From the NCBI GenBank assembly GCA_944391325.1, contig CALXTC010000009.1, forward strand, positions 1 to 64,000: a stretch of DNA of 64,000 nt, written 5' to 3'. The stretch comes from an uncultured Candidatus Saccharibacteria bacterium. GTDB lineage: Bacteria > Patescibacteriota > Saccharimonadia > Saccharimonadales > Saccharimonadaceae. The first letter of the stretch is position 1. Every line of letters begins with the position of its first letter. The notes under the pieces were generated by a model, which worked only from the letters and a program-made list of their open reading frames with translations, was not told the DNA's origin and searched no databases. Below are positions 36,246 through 45,456 of the stretch, in pieces. The position numbers and the translations under genes were made by a program.

Positions 36246-37646
36246 TTACATTTTCAGCTCACGATAAGCCGCCTGCAGGATGGACAACATTGTGGCATAG
36301 TTTTCGGCGGAGATATTGCCAAGCTGTGAATAGAAATAAATCGAATTGCCAATTACTTCCAAATTCACCTCAAATGGCGCAGCTTCCAGCCACTGCATCA
36401 TCTGTGGGTTTAGCAGCTCAAAACTAGTTACCTGCTCCGGCGAGGTCGCAAAAACTTGGAATTTTTTATTAAAGTCTGCCCATTCAGTTGTCATCTCCCT
36501 TAGACCCCTAACGCCAAACTGGAGCAGCCCCTTGCGACGTCGAATCAAAATATCGCCATAATATTTGGGAACAGTAATTTGGCCAACTAAATAGACTTTG
36601 CCACCTTCATTTGCTGGTCGCTCGGAATATGTATAGATCTGGTAAATGATGCCATCCGACACAGCTCGACCAGTATCAACCAAACGACCAATGACGTGAT
36701 TATTAATATCACTAACCTGCATACTACCATCACTAAACAATTGGCCACTCTGTGGCATTAATAATCGCCCCCAATCCAACGAATAGTAGGCGCCATTTTG
36801 CTGGGCAAACCTTTGTATCTCAACTTCGTGGGTCGATAGCTCGGTAGTATACGGCGTAATACCGTCCAATCGCCAACTCTGCCCATCACGCACGAATTGC
36901 CAGTATTCATGGTTTTCATAACTACTTTGCCATATTAGCTTATTGCTGCGTATATCAATTAGCTGGTCGGTTAACATGGCACTAATGCCAGCCACAAACC
37001 TATCCTGATTATCATCAGCCGAATCCCGCATGTTGGTAATTTCCAACGTAGAAATAGTATTAACTGTCGACACATTGCGACGACCCATCGCATGCATTTC
37101 GCTCATCATCAAATAGACATGATTATAATAATTTGGTGTCATGTATGTTTGCATCCTAGCTAGGTTGAAGTTTGACCAGTCCTGTTGGTATTTATTATAA
37201 ATATTGGTCGCACCAGTCTTTAGGAAATTTTCATCCCAAACTTTATCGTTGGTAGCCGACTTCGCCAAGCCCGCCTTAATCTTTTTATTCGGCTTAATTT
37301 TATCCAACCAACCATACAGACCAGAGCCAGCACCAATAATTAGACCAGCAACAAATGGTACAACAAAATACGCAAAGCCAAGCGCCGGGAGCATTGACCC
37401 TAAGGATATTGCCACTAGGCTTAAGCCACCCGCCACAAACCAAGTAACTTTCTGCCCACTATTAAAGGCCTCGCGGTCATTATCCTGACGCAACTTTTTG
37501 CGATATTTCGATCCAATGGGTGTAGTAATCGCAGCGCCAGCCAATAATAGCAGTCCCAGAATACCACCGCCGCCATCGCCACTTGAACTAGAGCCACCGC
37601 CGCCAGCGGCGGCAAATAACTGCACAAAACTAAGCAGATCGATCAC
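36246..37646 (-). CDS. Gly/Ser-rich membrane protein with Tim44-like domain, copy B
   Basis: About 466 residues, the paralog of the 34608-36218 product, similar along the whole soluble part (VWDENFLKTGATNIYNKYQQ; WSNFNLARMQTYMTPNYYNH; WQFVRDGQSWRLDGI; YSLDWGRLLMPQ). The Gly/Ser stretch is shorter and two membrane helices follow. GTG at 37646 is preferred because GGAGG lies eight bases before it; a GTG five codons earlier is also open. It overlaps the upstream membrane protein gene by 17 bases, so both belong to one operon. Confidence 0.8.
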   Translation of the reverse strand: MIDLLSFVQLFAAAGGGGSSSSGDGGGGILGLLLLAGAAITTPIGSKYRKKLRQDNDREAFNSGQKVTWFVAGGLSLVAISLGSMLPALGFAYFVVPFVAGLIIGAGSGLYGWLDKIKPNKKIKAGLAKSATNDKVWDENFLKTGATNIYNKYQQDWSNFNLARMQTYMTPNYYNHVYLMMSEMHAMGRRNVSTVNTISTLEITNMRDSADDNQDRFVAGISAMLTDQLIDIRSNKLIWQSSYENHEYWQFVRDGQSWRLDGITPYTTELSTHEVEIQRFAQQNGAYYSLDWGRLLMPQSGQLFSDGSMQVSDINNHVIGRLVDTGRAVSDGIIYQIYTYSERPANEGGKVYLVGQITVPKYYGDILIRRRKGLLQFGVRGLREMTTEWADFNKKFQVFATSPEQVTSFELLNPQMMQWLEAAPFEVNLEVIGNSIYFYSQLGNISAENYATMLSILQAAYRELKM

Positions 37647-39120
37647 CAATTGCACCTCCACCCTTTTTGTCTGTCAGCTTCTTTGTTGTTGGATTAGTAT
37701 CATTCTTTGACTTGGTCGGCGTGTCGTCCTTTTTAGCATTCTTCTCGTTGTCAACTCGCCTGGCAATTTCTGCCTGTCGACTCTTGCGCTGCCACGGCCA
37801 AATAAAACGACCATTAGGCGTACCAGCTGGTTGTTCTGGACTATCCAACAACCGTCGATACAGCATATACAGATACACCGAAATCCAGATAAATGAGGCC
37901 GCCACCAATGTCGTAGTAATCAGCTGAACAAATGGGAAATTATCAAATTTAATTACTGCGTCTAGCGACACCGTCGGTATCAGAACCGCCAGCCACAGCA
38001 GTATTAACGGCACAAACATCATCAATACCCGCAACAAAATTTTGACGCGACGACCAGATACTAATACACTGGTTTCAAAATAAGCCCTAAGTGGATAAAT
38101 GCCCGGGATTGTTACTGTAATCATAGTCAGCAAACTAGTCACCATCCAGTAAACAGTTAGAATTGTGATAACTGCAATAACACACCAAGTCGCCATATTT
38201 TCGATTTCAATCCCCTCGTTAATATAACCAGCACCAGTCACGGCTGAATATGAAATCAGAGCAAACGCTAGTGGCAGTAACTGCACAAAGACAAAGGCAA
38301 TAATCGTCAATAAAGATACAAATGGACCAGCCGAATTATAGATCGCATCACGCAACTTCATCTTAGTTCGCCCACCGTAGATATGTCGAACAATATAAAT
38401 CAAGGCCATCCACGCCACCAACGCCAACAGCAAAGCATACGACTGGTTGTTGACATTCGTTACCGTCAAACTGGTAATGACAGCCTGCGTTATTAAGCCA
38501 ACGACTTGAAAAGCCCCATTCAGTCCCGCCTCTTGCAAAGCTTCACGAACGTTAACATAGTTGTCCTTTACGCCAAAGCCAATCACAGTCAGTAGGGCAA
38601 TTGTCAATACGATTAGCGCCTTTAGATATAACCGCTTATTATCCCAAATTAATCGTCCAACCTCATGGGTAAACCGTAGATAGCCGGAGATGTTAATCTG
38701 TCGCACAGCCTGTGCATGAGTCGTTAAATAAAAACTACGATGTGGCGTCACTTGGCGATGATGCTCAACTCGGCCAGTAATCTTACCCCACAACTTTTTA
38801 AAAGCACGACCTATAGCATAGAACGGCGTCAACAAGCGATACAATAACGGCGACAAATGATAAACAACCGAGCGCTCCTGGCGATCCAACCTTTGCTCTT
38901 GGCGTGCCCGAGTTGCATTAATTTTACGTGTTAACCGAGCTTTCCGTCGCTCACTATTATCATGCAACCGTTTTTCATCGTGGACGGTATCCTCGTCCAC
39001 CGTTAGCAGTCGCTCGCGTAGTCGCTGCTCACGACGACTAATCTGCACCAATTCACTCTTTCTGGCTGTTTTGGTAGTTTTGTCGACAACCTTTCGATTA
39101 CTATCACGTTTATCCGCCAT
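37630..39120 (-). CDS. Large polytopic membrane protein with basic N-terminus
   Basis: A 496-residue protein. The first 130 residues are highly charged and Arg-rich, probably a coiled coil or nucleic-acid-facing region. About seven membrane helices follow (for example LYLKALIVLTIALLTVIGFGV and GPFVSLLTIIAFVFVQLLPL). The tail is Lys- and Asn-rich. It is coupled to htpX upstream (the stop of htpX and this start touch at 39120) and to the Tim44-like gene downstream. It belongs to the lemA-htpX-Tim44 operon. No known family was recognised. Confidence 0.75.
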   Translation of the reverse strand: MADKRDSNRKVVDKTTKTARKSELVQISRREQRLRERLLTVDEDTVHDEKRLHDNSERRKARLTRKINATRARQEQRLDRQERSVVYHLSPLLYRLLTPFYAIGRAFKKLWGKITGRVEHHRQVTPHRSFYLTTHAQAVRQINISGYLRFTHEVGRLIWDNKRLYLKALIVLTIALLTVIGFGVKDNYVNVREALQEAGLNGAFQVVGLITQAVITSLTVTNVNNQSYALLLALVAWMALIYIVRHIYGGRTKMKLRDAIYNSAGPFVSLLTIIAFVFVQLLPLAFALISYSAVTGAGYINEGIEIENMATWCVIAVITILTVYWMVTSLLTMITVTIPGIYPLRAYFETSVLVSGRRVKILLRVLMMFVPLILLWLAVLIPTVSLDAVIKFDNFPFVQLITTTLVAASFIWISVYLYMLYRRLLDSPEQPAGTPNGRFIWPWQRKSRQAEIARRVDNEKNAKKDDTPTKSKNDTNPTTKKLTDKKGGGAIGDRSA

Positions 39121-39998
39121 TACATCTCCCCTCCTATTTTCTGCAGTCTAGCAATTCGATCCTCAATGGGAGGATGAGTACTAAAAATCCGGCTAAAGAA
39201 ACCTGACCGCAATGGATTATTAATATACAGATGAGCCATAGCAGTATTCTGCCGTCGCATTGGACGACTATTCGCCTGCAATTTTCGTAGAGCCATTGCT
39301 AAACCCTCTGGATCGCGCGTTAACAATGCTGCCGATGAGTCAGCCAGATATTCACGCTGACGTGAGACAGCTAGTTGGACTAACCCGGCTACTATTGGGG
39401 CTAAGATGGCCGCCACCAAGCCAAATATCAACATAGCCGAGCCATTATCGTCGTCATCGCTATCGCCACCAAACCAAGCCATGCGCATAAAGAGGTCTGA
39501 AATAAAGGCAACTGCACTAACCAATCCAAACACAATCATGCTGACGCGAATATCATAATTTTTAACATGCGACATCTCGTGTGCCATCACACCAGTTAGT
39601 TCACGTTTATCCATGAGTTGCAACAAGCCAGTTGTCGCCGCTACATACGAGTGCCGTGGATTACGCCCAGTTGCAAAGGCATTTGGCGACGGGTCGTCAA
39701 TAATAAACACCCTAGGCATCGGCTGACCATTGGCAATCGCCAAATTCTCAACCACGTTCCACAGGGTTGGATTGTCCTGTTTTTTAATTTCGCGACCACC
39801 AGCCATGGATATAGCCATTCGGCTAGCCGCAAAATACTCAATCAGGGCATAAATAATTGCAATAAATAGAACTATCCCTGTAATGAAGTAGTCATCATAC
39901 AGATAGCCAGCTAACGCCCCCAGGCCACCAATCAACAGCAGAAACACCATCATGATGATGACGGTGTTTCGCTTGTTAGCCCGGATGGCGCTATACAT
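39120..39998 (-). CDS. htpX: HtpX-type membrane zinc metalloprotease
   Basis: A 292-residue protein: two N-terminal membrane helices (about 12-32 and 40-56), the zinc site HEMSH at 140-144, two more membrane helices (about 155-175 and 195-215) and REYLADSSAAL, which brings the third zinc ligand. HtpX degrades misfolded membrane proteins. It follows lemA by 21 bases, a very common pair, and is directly joined to the next gene. Confidence 0.95.
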   Translation of the reverse strand: MYSAIRANKRNTVIIMMVFLLLIGGLGALAGYLYDDYFITGIVLFIAIIYALIEYFAASRMAISMAGGREIKKQDNPTLWNVVENLAIANGQPMPRVFIIDDPSPNAFATGRNPRHSYVAATTGLLQLMDKRELTGVMAHEMSHVKNYDIRVSMIVFGLVSAVAFISDLFMRMAWFGGDSDDDDNGSAMLIFGLVAAILAPIVAGLVQLAVSRQREYLADSSAALLTRDPEGLAMALRKLQANSRPMRRQNTAMAHLYINNPLRSGFFSRIFSTHPPIEDRIARLQKIGGEM

Positions 39999-40019
39999 TC
40001 AGTCGCTGACCTCGACTAA

Positions 40020-40586
40020 TTAAAACTTAACCTCTGGAGCCTTTTCGACTTCCTCGCGATTCTCGACCTCAAAGAACTCACGCTCCTTAAAGCCAAACAT
40101 GCCGGCAAAAATATTGCTGGGGAAAGTTTGAATCTTGGTGTTTAGATCGCGAACGCCACCGTTGTAGAAACGGCGAGAAGCCTGAATCTTGTCCTCAGTA
40201 TCGGTAATTTCAGCCTGTAACTGTTGGAAGTTAGCTGAAGCCTGCAATTGTGGATAAGCCTCAGATACAGCAAACAATGACTTTAGGGTTCGCTCAAACT
40301 CGCCCTCAGCCTTAGCGGTGGCAGCTGGGCCTTGCTCGGCAGCCGACATAACATCAGCACGAGCCTTGGTAACAGCCTCAAAAACCTTTGATTCATGTGC
40401 AGCATAGCCCTTTACGGCATTGACCAAATTTGGAATCAAATCTGATCGACGCTTTAGCTGAACGGTAATATCGCTCCAGGCCTCGTCAACGCGCATGCGC
40501 AGCCTAACCAGACTGTTATAAATTGCAATCATTGCAATTATTAGGATGACTACAACTGCAATAATCACCCATCCCCATATCGGCAT
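40020..40586 (-). CDS. lemA: LemA family protein
   Basis: A 188-residue protein with one N-terminal membrane helix (WVIIAVVVILIIAMIAIY) and a long helical domain with the LemA signature RVDEAWSDITVQLKRRSDLIPNLV. LemA proteins are inner-membrane anchored and commonly occur with HtpX and Tim44-like proteins. The ATG follows AAGGAGG by about nine bases, so this operon starts with a classical ribosome-binding site. It is the first gene of the five-gene operon that runs to 34608. Confidence 0.95.
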   Translation of the reverse strand: MPIWGWVIIAVVVILIIAMIAIYNSLVRLRMRVDEAWSDITVQLKRRSDLIPNLVNAVKGYAAHESKVFEAVTKARADVMSAAEQGPAATAKAEGEFERTLKSLFAVSEAYPQLQASANFQQLQAEITDTEDKIQASRRFYNGGVRDLNTKIQTFPSNIFAGMFGFKEREFFEVENREEVEKAPEVKF

Positions 40587-40664
40587 AATTTAGTTTCCTC
40601 CTTAATTAGATAACACTACCAGTTTACCTATCGACAGTAAGTTTTTCAAGAGATAACCTTGATA

Positions 40665-40701
40665 GAAACGCAAAAGGGCGGACTCCAGTATGAGTCCGCC
40701 C
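40665..40701 (-). terminator. Terminator of the first S41 protease gene
   Basis: A perfect 10-bp stem (GGGCGGACTC with its complement, 40676-40685 and 40692-40701), 6-base loop and TTTTGCGTTTC on the minus strand. Confidence 0.88.
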
Positions 40702-40718
40702 CATCATGCTAAAAGTGG

Positions 40719-41948
40719 TTATGAGCACAAATAGGATAATGCCGCATCCATTTGCGGATCACGGCCAGCCATAGCATCCGCCACGGTTCGCCTAACAAAC
40801 AAATCAGGGTGGAAGTACCAAATCTGCGGCAAATCAGCTGGCGTCTGAAAATCTGCCCTAAATGTCTCCTTAGTCCAGGCTTGATTGCGCAACTTACCTG
40901 GCTGAGCCACCATCAACTTAGTGCTGAGTCGAACGACAATACCATATTCAGGAAAATCCTTCGTAACGACATTGCCGAACGCACACGGAGAATCGCCGAT
41001 GTCCGTTCCAATCGTATAGGCACCAACATCGCGCAAGGCTAGTGCCGTCGACATGCCACTAGAATAGACCCACTCGTTAACTAGTGACACCAACATATCA
41101 AATCGCCCACGCAGCCAATCACACAGCACATAGCTTGGCCCATCACTACCACCCAGATTATTTCTAATATCAACGATACATTTGGTTATGTTACGGTCGC
41201 TAACCACTTGCTCAACCTGGGTAATAAACTGGTTCATTCGGTCTACGTCACCACACCTGTTGTAGTGCAGGACAATGTAATCATCGCCCAGCTCGTATGT
41301 GTAATTGTTGGTAAACCAGTTTGACAAACACCGTAGTTGTTGACTAAATACCGCCTGCTCACCACCGTGAATCGTCTCTGTCCGCCCACCATGACTAACA
41401 ACATAATCTACTTGCACTGTTGATCCAGTAAAACTTGGTAGCATCCGTAGCCGACTCGATCGTAAAAACAGGCTCTGGGTATGATGAAGCCCACCGTCAG
41501 TAGCATAGCGAGTTATCTGCGAGACTTCCTCTAACAACTTCGCCGTTGGCACACCGTTGATTGATACTATCTTCCAGCCCAAGTATCGTTTCAATTCCCT
41601 GGGGCAGGCAATTATATAGGCACAGTCGCCCTCAATCCACAAATCGCCGAACAACGTCATCTTGAGGTCCAGTGGCGTAACGTTAGTATGTGAATCATGT
41701 GGGCCCAGCAAAAACTTCAGCACCGCCAACAGTTCGCGACACAGTGAATACTCATCATAACTACTATCGGTCAGGTTATTTTCGATTAACTCTGCCACTT
41801 CATCACGCGAATGAAAGAAGTAAAAGGCTGGATGGCCAGTATAGACAACCTTGTCCCCAGATTGGCGTGTTTTCTCGACTTTGCCGCAATCCATCCAATC
41901 CATGATGCGGCCGATAGCCTCGGCGACTTCGCCCCTAGTAAAATGCAT
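40719..41948 (-). CDS. S41-family peptidase-like protein, copy A
   Basis: A 409-residue protein. The central part has the tail-specific protease fold: YIVLHYNRCGDV, CIVDIRNNLGGSDGPSYVL and WVYSSGMSTALAL, where the second Ser is the likely nucleophile, followed by GAYTIGTDIGD. No signal peptide is seen, so it may be cytoplasmic. AGGAGG stands five bases before the ATG, a TTGACA-type promoter lies at 42013-42040, and a strong hairpin closes the gene. It is a paralog of the 49331-50569 product. Confidence 0.75.
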   Translation of the reverse strand: MHFTRGEVAEAIGRIMDWMDCGKVEKTRQSGDKVVYTGHPAFYFFHSRDEVAELIENNLTDSSYDEYSLCRELLAVLKFLLGPHDSHTNVTPLDLKMTLFGDLWIEGDCAYIIACPRELKRYLGWKIVSINGVPTAKLLEEVSQITRYATDGGLHHTQSLFLRSSRLRMLPSFTGSTVQVDYVVSHGGRTETIHGGEQAVFSQQLRCLSNWFTNNYTYELGDDYIVLHYNRCGDVDRMNQFITQVEQVVSDRNITKCIVDIRNNLGGSDGPSYVLCDWLRGRFDMLVSLVNEWVYSSGMSTALALRDVGAYTIGTDIGDSPCAFGNVVTKDFPEYGIVVRLSTKLMVAQPGKLRNQAWTKETFRADFQTPADLPQIWYFHPDLFVRRTVADAMAGRDPQMDAALSYLCS

Positions 41949-42012
41949 AGCATCCTCCTATTCTCACTCTTTACCAAAAAGTGCACAGCAAAGAGATTTT
42001 ACCGTCTTACTT

Positions 42013-42040
42013 ACCATATCATTTTTCATAAATTTGTCAA
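42013..42040 (-). promoter_or_regulatory. Promoter of the first S41 protease gene
   Basis: TTGACA (42035-42040), 16-base spacer, TATGGT (42013-42018) on the minus strand. Confidence 0.6.
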
Positions 42041-42216
42041 CTGATCAACTCCTATCTGGACTAACAACCGTCGCTCGACATCGTCAGCCTGATTCCAGCG
42101 CCTATCTAATAACAACCTTTATATCCACTGGTGAATACTTATATATCAGCTCACGACCTCCATCGAGCCAGCCCTTAATCAATTTGCGAACTATCCTAGT
42201 GCCTCACGTTAATGTA

Positions 42217-42393
42217 TTAATCCGCCTCAGTTTTAATAGGCAGATATTCATAGGCTTGTTTTTGCAGTTGCTCGATAAAGGCTAACTCTAGCGATGCCTC
42301 ACTCTGATAAGCCACTGATTTCTCAGCCACGCTGGAATACTCGGCTACCACCGTCGCTTCCGGCGTCTCCATAATGAGGTTGTATTTAGTCAT
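42217..42393 (-). pseudogene. hsdR: Remnant of type I restriction subunit HsdR
   Basis: A 58-codon frame, starting MTKYNLIMETPEATVVAEY and ending AFIEQLQKQAYEYLPIKTEAD, matches the N-terminus of HsdR, where the family continues LIxNLRxQLExLN. Here a TAA follows TEAD, and the next bases (TACATTAACGTGAGG) still resemble that continuation only with frame changes. The rest of the roughly 1000-residue gene and the hsdM and hsdS genes are missing. The following 180 bases to the S41 promoter hold only short frames that I do not recognise. Confidence 0.65.
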
Positions 42394-42400
42394 ACTGGTA

Positions 42401-42721
42401 TTACTTTATCACTGCCAAGGCGAAGGTATTCATTGTGTCGCCCGTATCAATCTTCGCAAATGACATATTCCCAGCTTCTTTGTCTACTACCCGGCCGTCA
42501 ACCGGCTCAACAATTACAATTTTAGCAACATTTAGTGTTTGCTTGATAGCATTCACAACCTCATCATCGTTGTACATATAATCAGCTCGACATAACGCAT
42601 AACGCTCACCGTCAGCTTGAATGTCGTATAGCATAAAGTCTGGCAGCACCTTATGAGTGTCACCAAGAATAAGCTCTCCATTCACACCAAAGTGGTTCAT
42701 TGCCCGTTCAATTAGACCCAT
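42401..42721 (-). CDS. Small hypothetical protein (106 aa)
   Basis: A 106-residue mixed alpha/beta protein (MGLIERAMNHFGVNGELILG, then YALCRADYMYNDDEVVNAIK). No domain was recognised. It stops eight bases before the hsdR remnant start. GGGAG is present before the ATG. The gene lies in the variable region between the S41 gene and mcrBC, together with three other orphan genes. Confidence 0.55.
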   Translation of the reverse strand: MGLIERAMNHFGVNGELILGDTHKVLPDFMLYDIQADGERYALCRADYMYNDDEVVNAIKQTLNVAKIVIVEPVDGRVVDKEAGNMSFAKIDTGDTMNTFALAVIK

Positions 42722-42770
42722 AACTCCCTTTCATGGCCAGTTTCACAACTTGGCCAGGTCGATAGTTGTG

Positions 42771-43031
42771 TTAGATGTTGACCTGTGAATCATGACTGTA
42801 ATCAATCAGGGTTTCTCCACCCTCATTAGCCAGCTCCCGCCAGTATTGGATTTGGTCATTAATGGCGGTTACATGCCCGTGGCCATCGCCATCAGGCTTA
42901 TCTGCTCCGCCATAATAGATGCCAGTACGCCCTCCGTTATCGCTAACTTTAACCTTAGCTTCCCGACCATCGAACTCGCCGCCAATATACCGTCCAGCAG
43001 TCCCATGATAAATCACATCCAATCGGTACAA
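42771..43031 (-). CDS. Small hypothetical protein (86 aa)
   Basis: An 86-residue, Gly- and Asp-rich protein (TAGRYIGGEFDGREAKVKV, then YYGGADKPDGDGHGHVTAIN). It is probably beta-rich. No signal peptide and no known domain. Orphan gene in the variable region. Confidence 0.5.
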   Translation of the reverse strand: MYRLDVIYHGTAGRYIGGEFDGREAKVKVSDNGGRTGIYYGGADKPDGDGHGHVTAINDQIQYWRELANEGGETLIDYSHDSQVNI

Positions 43032-43107
43032 CGAGACCTATTCCCCGTTAGTTGCATTATACCACTGTAATTAAGGGCAAGCCATCAGTTAGGCTGGAGT
43101 CATGAAG

Positions 43108-43434
43108 TTAATCATTCTTTTGCCGACGTGAAACAGTAAACGCCATATACCTAACCAAAGCACCAATTTGCCTTTGATAATAATCGTCGCCGCATTTCAC
43201 GTAAGCGTCAGCGGACGCAATCCCGTCATTTGAACTATTCATTATTTCATCGCGGTTCGATAGCAACAGATCGCTGCCCACAATTTGCCCTTTTTCCGCC
43301 GCAAATACATACTTTGACCACTCCGCATCCGGAATATCCTTCATAATCTCAATCAACAGCTGACGCTCATCGTCATCCGCCTGCGACCACCTATCGTCTA
43401 CAATTTTCTCTAATTTCGGCAAATAGTCCATCAT
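43108..43434 (-). CDS. Small hypothetical protein (108 aa)
   Basis: A 108-residue, acidic, probably helical protein (MMDYLPKLEKIVDDRWSQAD). AGAGGG lies just before two consecutive ATG codons. No domain recognised. Orphan gene in the variable region. Confidence 0.5.
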   Translation of the reverse strand: MMDYLPKLEKIVDDRWSQADDDERQLLIEIMKDIPDAEWSKYVFAAEKGQIVGSDLLLSNRDEIMNSSNDGIASADAYVKCGDDYYQRQIGALVRYMAFTVSRRQKND

Positions 43435-43590
43435 ATTCCCTCTACCGATAGCATATCACTTGATGCAAAAGATTTGGGCTGCCCGCCAAATAGTCCTGCG
43501 CAGCTCCGCACGTTCATTAGTCCCCGCCATAGTTGAGTATGATTATAGCATCATCGAAATACCACAATAATATAGCCGAGCTGTTCAATG

Positions 43591-44226
43591 TTATGAATGC
43601 TGTCGCCCTAGCCGTATCATATACCTAGCCAACAGGGTGTTAATTATGCAGATTGCACCACCCACTAGTCCAACAACGATACGACGAATCAAAACACTAG
43701 CATGATATTGCACTACGGCTGCCGATGCTAGCGACAAAATTGCCAACATAGCCAGTGTCAGATTGAGGCATTTGCTAGAAATTACCACTGGACTATCAGT
43801 TGCACCATGCCTCAGCACCCGACTGGCCGCCAAGGCAACTACGACTATGTCATAGATAGCAGTAATATGAATGGTAATCCCCGGATAATGTACCTGTCGT
43901 CCCAAAATAATGGCTAAAATAACAATAATAATTAGGGCGAAATTAAGCGCCAACACTGCTACACCTATCTGTCGCATACGTACATACTCTAGTTTGGTTC
44001 GACGATGGCGACGGTATGCCAGATTTTTAGTAATCGACGCCTCCATATACCACAACAACAGATAATAGACAGCCAGCGAAACATACCACCATGACCGTAA
44101 AACAATGCCGACCACTAGGCTAACAATGCCATATGCCAACAGTGTCAATACGAAAATAATTTGACTCCATTTGTTTAGCCATTTTTGTCGACGTTGCCAA
44201 TCACGTTTGTTCCCCAGCCTATCCAT
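43591..44226 (-). CDS. Six-helix membrane protein of unknown function
   Basis: About 211 residues with six hydrophobic helices (for example WSQIIFVLTLLAYGIVSLVVG and VGVAVLALNFALIIIVILAI-like stretches) and basic loops. ATG 44226 is preferred to 44235 because a TATTAT box ends seven bases before it. It lies directly after the radC remnant. No family was recognised; the size would fit an immunity-type or small transporter-type membrane protein, but there is no evidence for either. Confidence 0.6.
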   Translation of the reverse strand: MDRLGNKRDWQRRQKWLNKWSQIIFVLTLLAYGIVSLVVGIVLRSWWYVSLAVYYLLLWYMEASITKNLAYRRHRRTKLEYVRMRQIGVAVLALNFALIIIVILAIILGRQVHYPGITIHITAIYDIVVVALAASRVLRHGATDSPVVISSKCLNLTLAMLAILSLASAAVVQYHASVLIRRIVVGLVGGAICIINTLLARYMIRLGRQHS

Positions 44227-44247
44227 TACTACCATAATATCATTGCG

Positions 44248-44343
44248 CTACGACGAATTATTAGCCATATACCACTCAGCGCTGGATAAAATTGACCGAT
44301 AGTCATCAGCTGTTACGATTAGGTGATGCAACAACCTCACTCC
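44248..44343 (-). pseudogene. 3' remnant of a second radC gene
   Basis: In frame this reads GVRLLHHLIVTADDYRSILS and continues SAEWYMANNSS to a TAG at 44248. It is the C-terminus of RadC. The part 44258-44325 is identical to intact radC (48018-48085) at 67 of 68 bases, while the sequence upstream diverges and has lost the gene body. It flanks mcrBC on the side opposite to intact radC. Confidence 0.8.
44258..44325 (-). repeat. Direct repeat, left copy (radC 3' end)
   Basis: 68 bases, one mismatch (44284 G against 48044 A) to the right copy at 48018-48085, in the same orientation, 3760 bases apart. The pair brackets mcrBC. Confidence 0.95.
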
Positions 44344-44400
44344 GCCAACCGCTGTCAAACAGGAGAGCCCACCTACCAGCAATATAGCCGACTAATCAAA

Positions 44401-45456
44401 TTAGGTAAGACTTGGGCTTGCAACCATCACAGCAATATCATCCAACTGCTTTCTGATCTTTGCAAAATCACAGTTCAAATCTAGCGTACGAACCATTATC
44501 TTATTACCATCCATACTATAACTACCGCTCGGCGGAGTGTCCTCGTCCGTTTTTGCATACAGTAGCATACCCGACACGTCACCAGTTCTACCCTTGTCAT
44601 AGTTTTTGACATAGGAATAAATCTGATACAAATGCGCCGAACGAATCGTGCTTGAGTCGTATCGCGATTGTGTAGATGTTTTGTAATATTTTGCGTCAAT
44701 AATTAGTGTTTTGTCGTTGCCGTTCAACATAATGTCACTCTGCATAATTGGCAACATATCATTTTTGTCGTCGTCCAGATTCCATGGTATTTGCGACGAC
44801 GAAGCGTGGAGCTCTTTATGCTCATTCTTGTAATATTCAAGAATAAACTTTTCATACAACCGACTCATGCTCTGCTTATTCAAAAAAGTTGCCAACCGAT
44901 ACTCCCCAGAGTCTGTTGTTAAAAGCATCCCATCAAAAATAAGCCGACACAAACCGATAAGCATGCGATAAGTGCTATTATTTTGCTGAAACCGAATATT
45001 AGCCCAACGAATCATTAGGGGGTCTATAGTATCTACATTTGAGAAAAACAACATTTCTTTTTTTAATTCGTTTTTATATTCTACATTCACTTTCGCGTGT
45101 CGGAGGAGTAGAACAGCGGCAGTTTTTAAGACTTGGTTCATCAGGTTGTTCTCTGATAGCTCATCATACTCACAATTCAACAAACGCTTTCTAGCAAGCT
45201 TGTTGCGAATAGTCCCAGACATATTAATCTTTCCGCGGGCAACCACAACATCTTCCTTGCGATTGAGATACTCACGGTACAACCCCTGTTTTAATTGCCT
45301 ATTAATACCTTTCGACAAAATTGCAGCAAAAAGGTTGTGTATATTCTCAAAATCTTCGGTCGCAACCTCTTCGTAATCACCTTGACCCAGGACCGTAAAG
45401 GCGTATGAGAGCATATAATATACGTTCTTTATAAGAATGCTTTTGTGCCTAATCAT
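44401..45456 (-). CDS. mcrC: McrC, nuclease subunit of modified-DNA restriction system
   Basis: A 351-residue protein. The N-terminal part (IRHKSILIKNVYYMLSYAF) matches McrC, and the C-terminal PD-(D/E)XK nuclease has Asp in MQSDIMLNG and DAK in LIIDAKYYK. It is cut-active only together with McrB. The ATG overlaps the mcrB stop (ATGA), the usual mcrBC coupling; a longer frame has no support. The pair restricts DNA carrying modified cytosine. Confidence 0.92.
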   Translation of the reverse strand: MIRHKSILIKNVYYMLSYAFTVLGQGDYEEVATEDFENIHNLFAAILSKGINRQLKQGLYREYLNRKEDVVVARGKINMSGTIRNKLARKRLLNCEYDELSENNLMNQVLKTAAVLLLRHAKVNVEYKNELKKEMLFFSNVDTIDPLMIRWANIRFQQNNSTYRMLIGLCRLIFDGMLLTTDSGEYRLATFLNKQSMSRLYEKFILEYYKNEHKELHASSSQIPWNLDDDKNDMLPIMQSDIMLNGNDKTLIIDAKYYKTSTQSRYDSSTIRSAHLYQIYSYVKNYDKGRTGDVSGMLLYAKTDEDTPPSGSYSMDGNKIMVRTLDLNCDFAKIRKQLDDIAVMVASPSLT

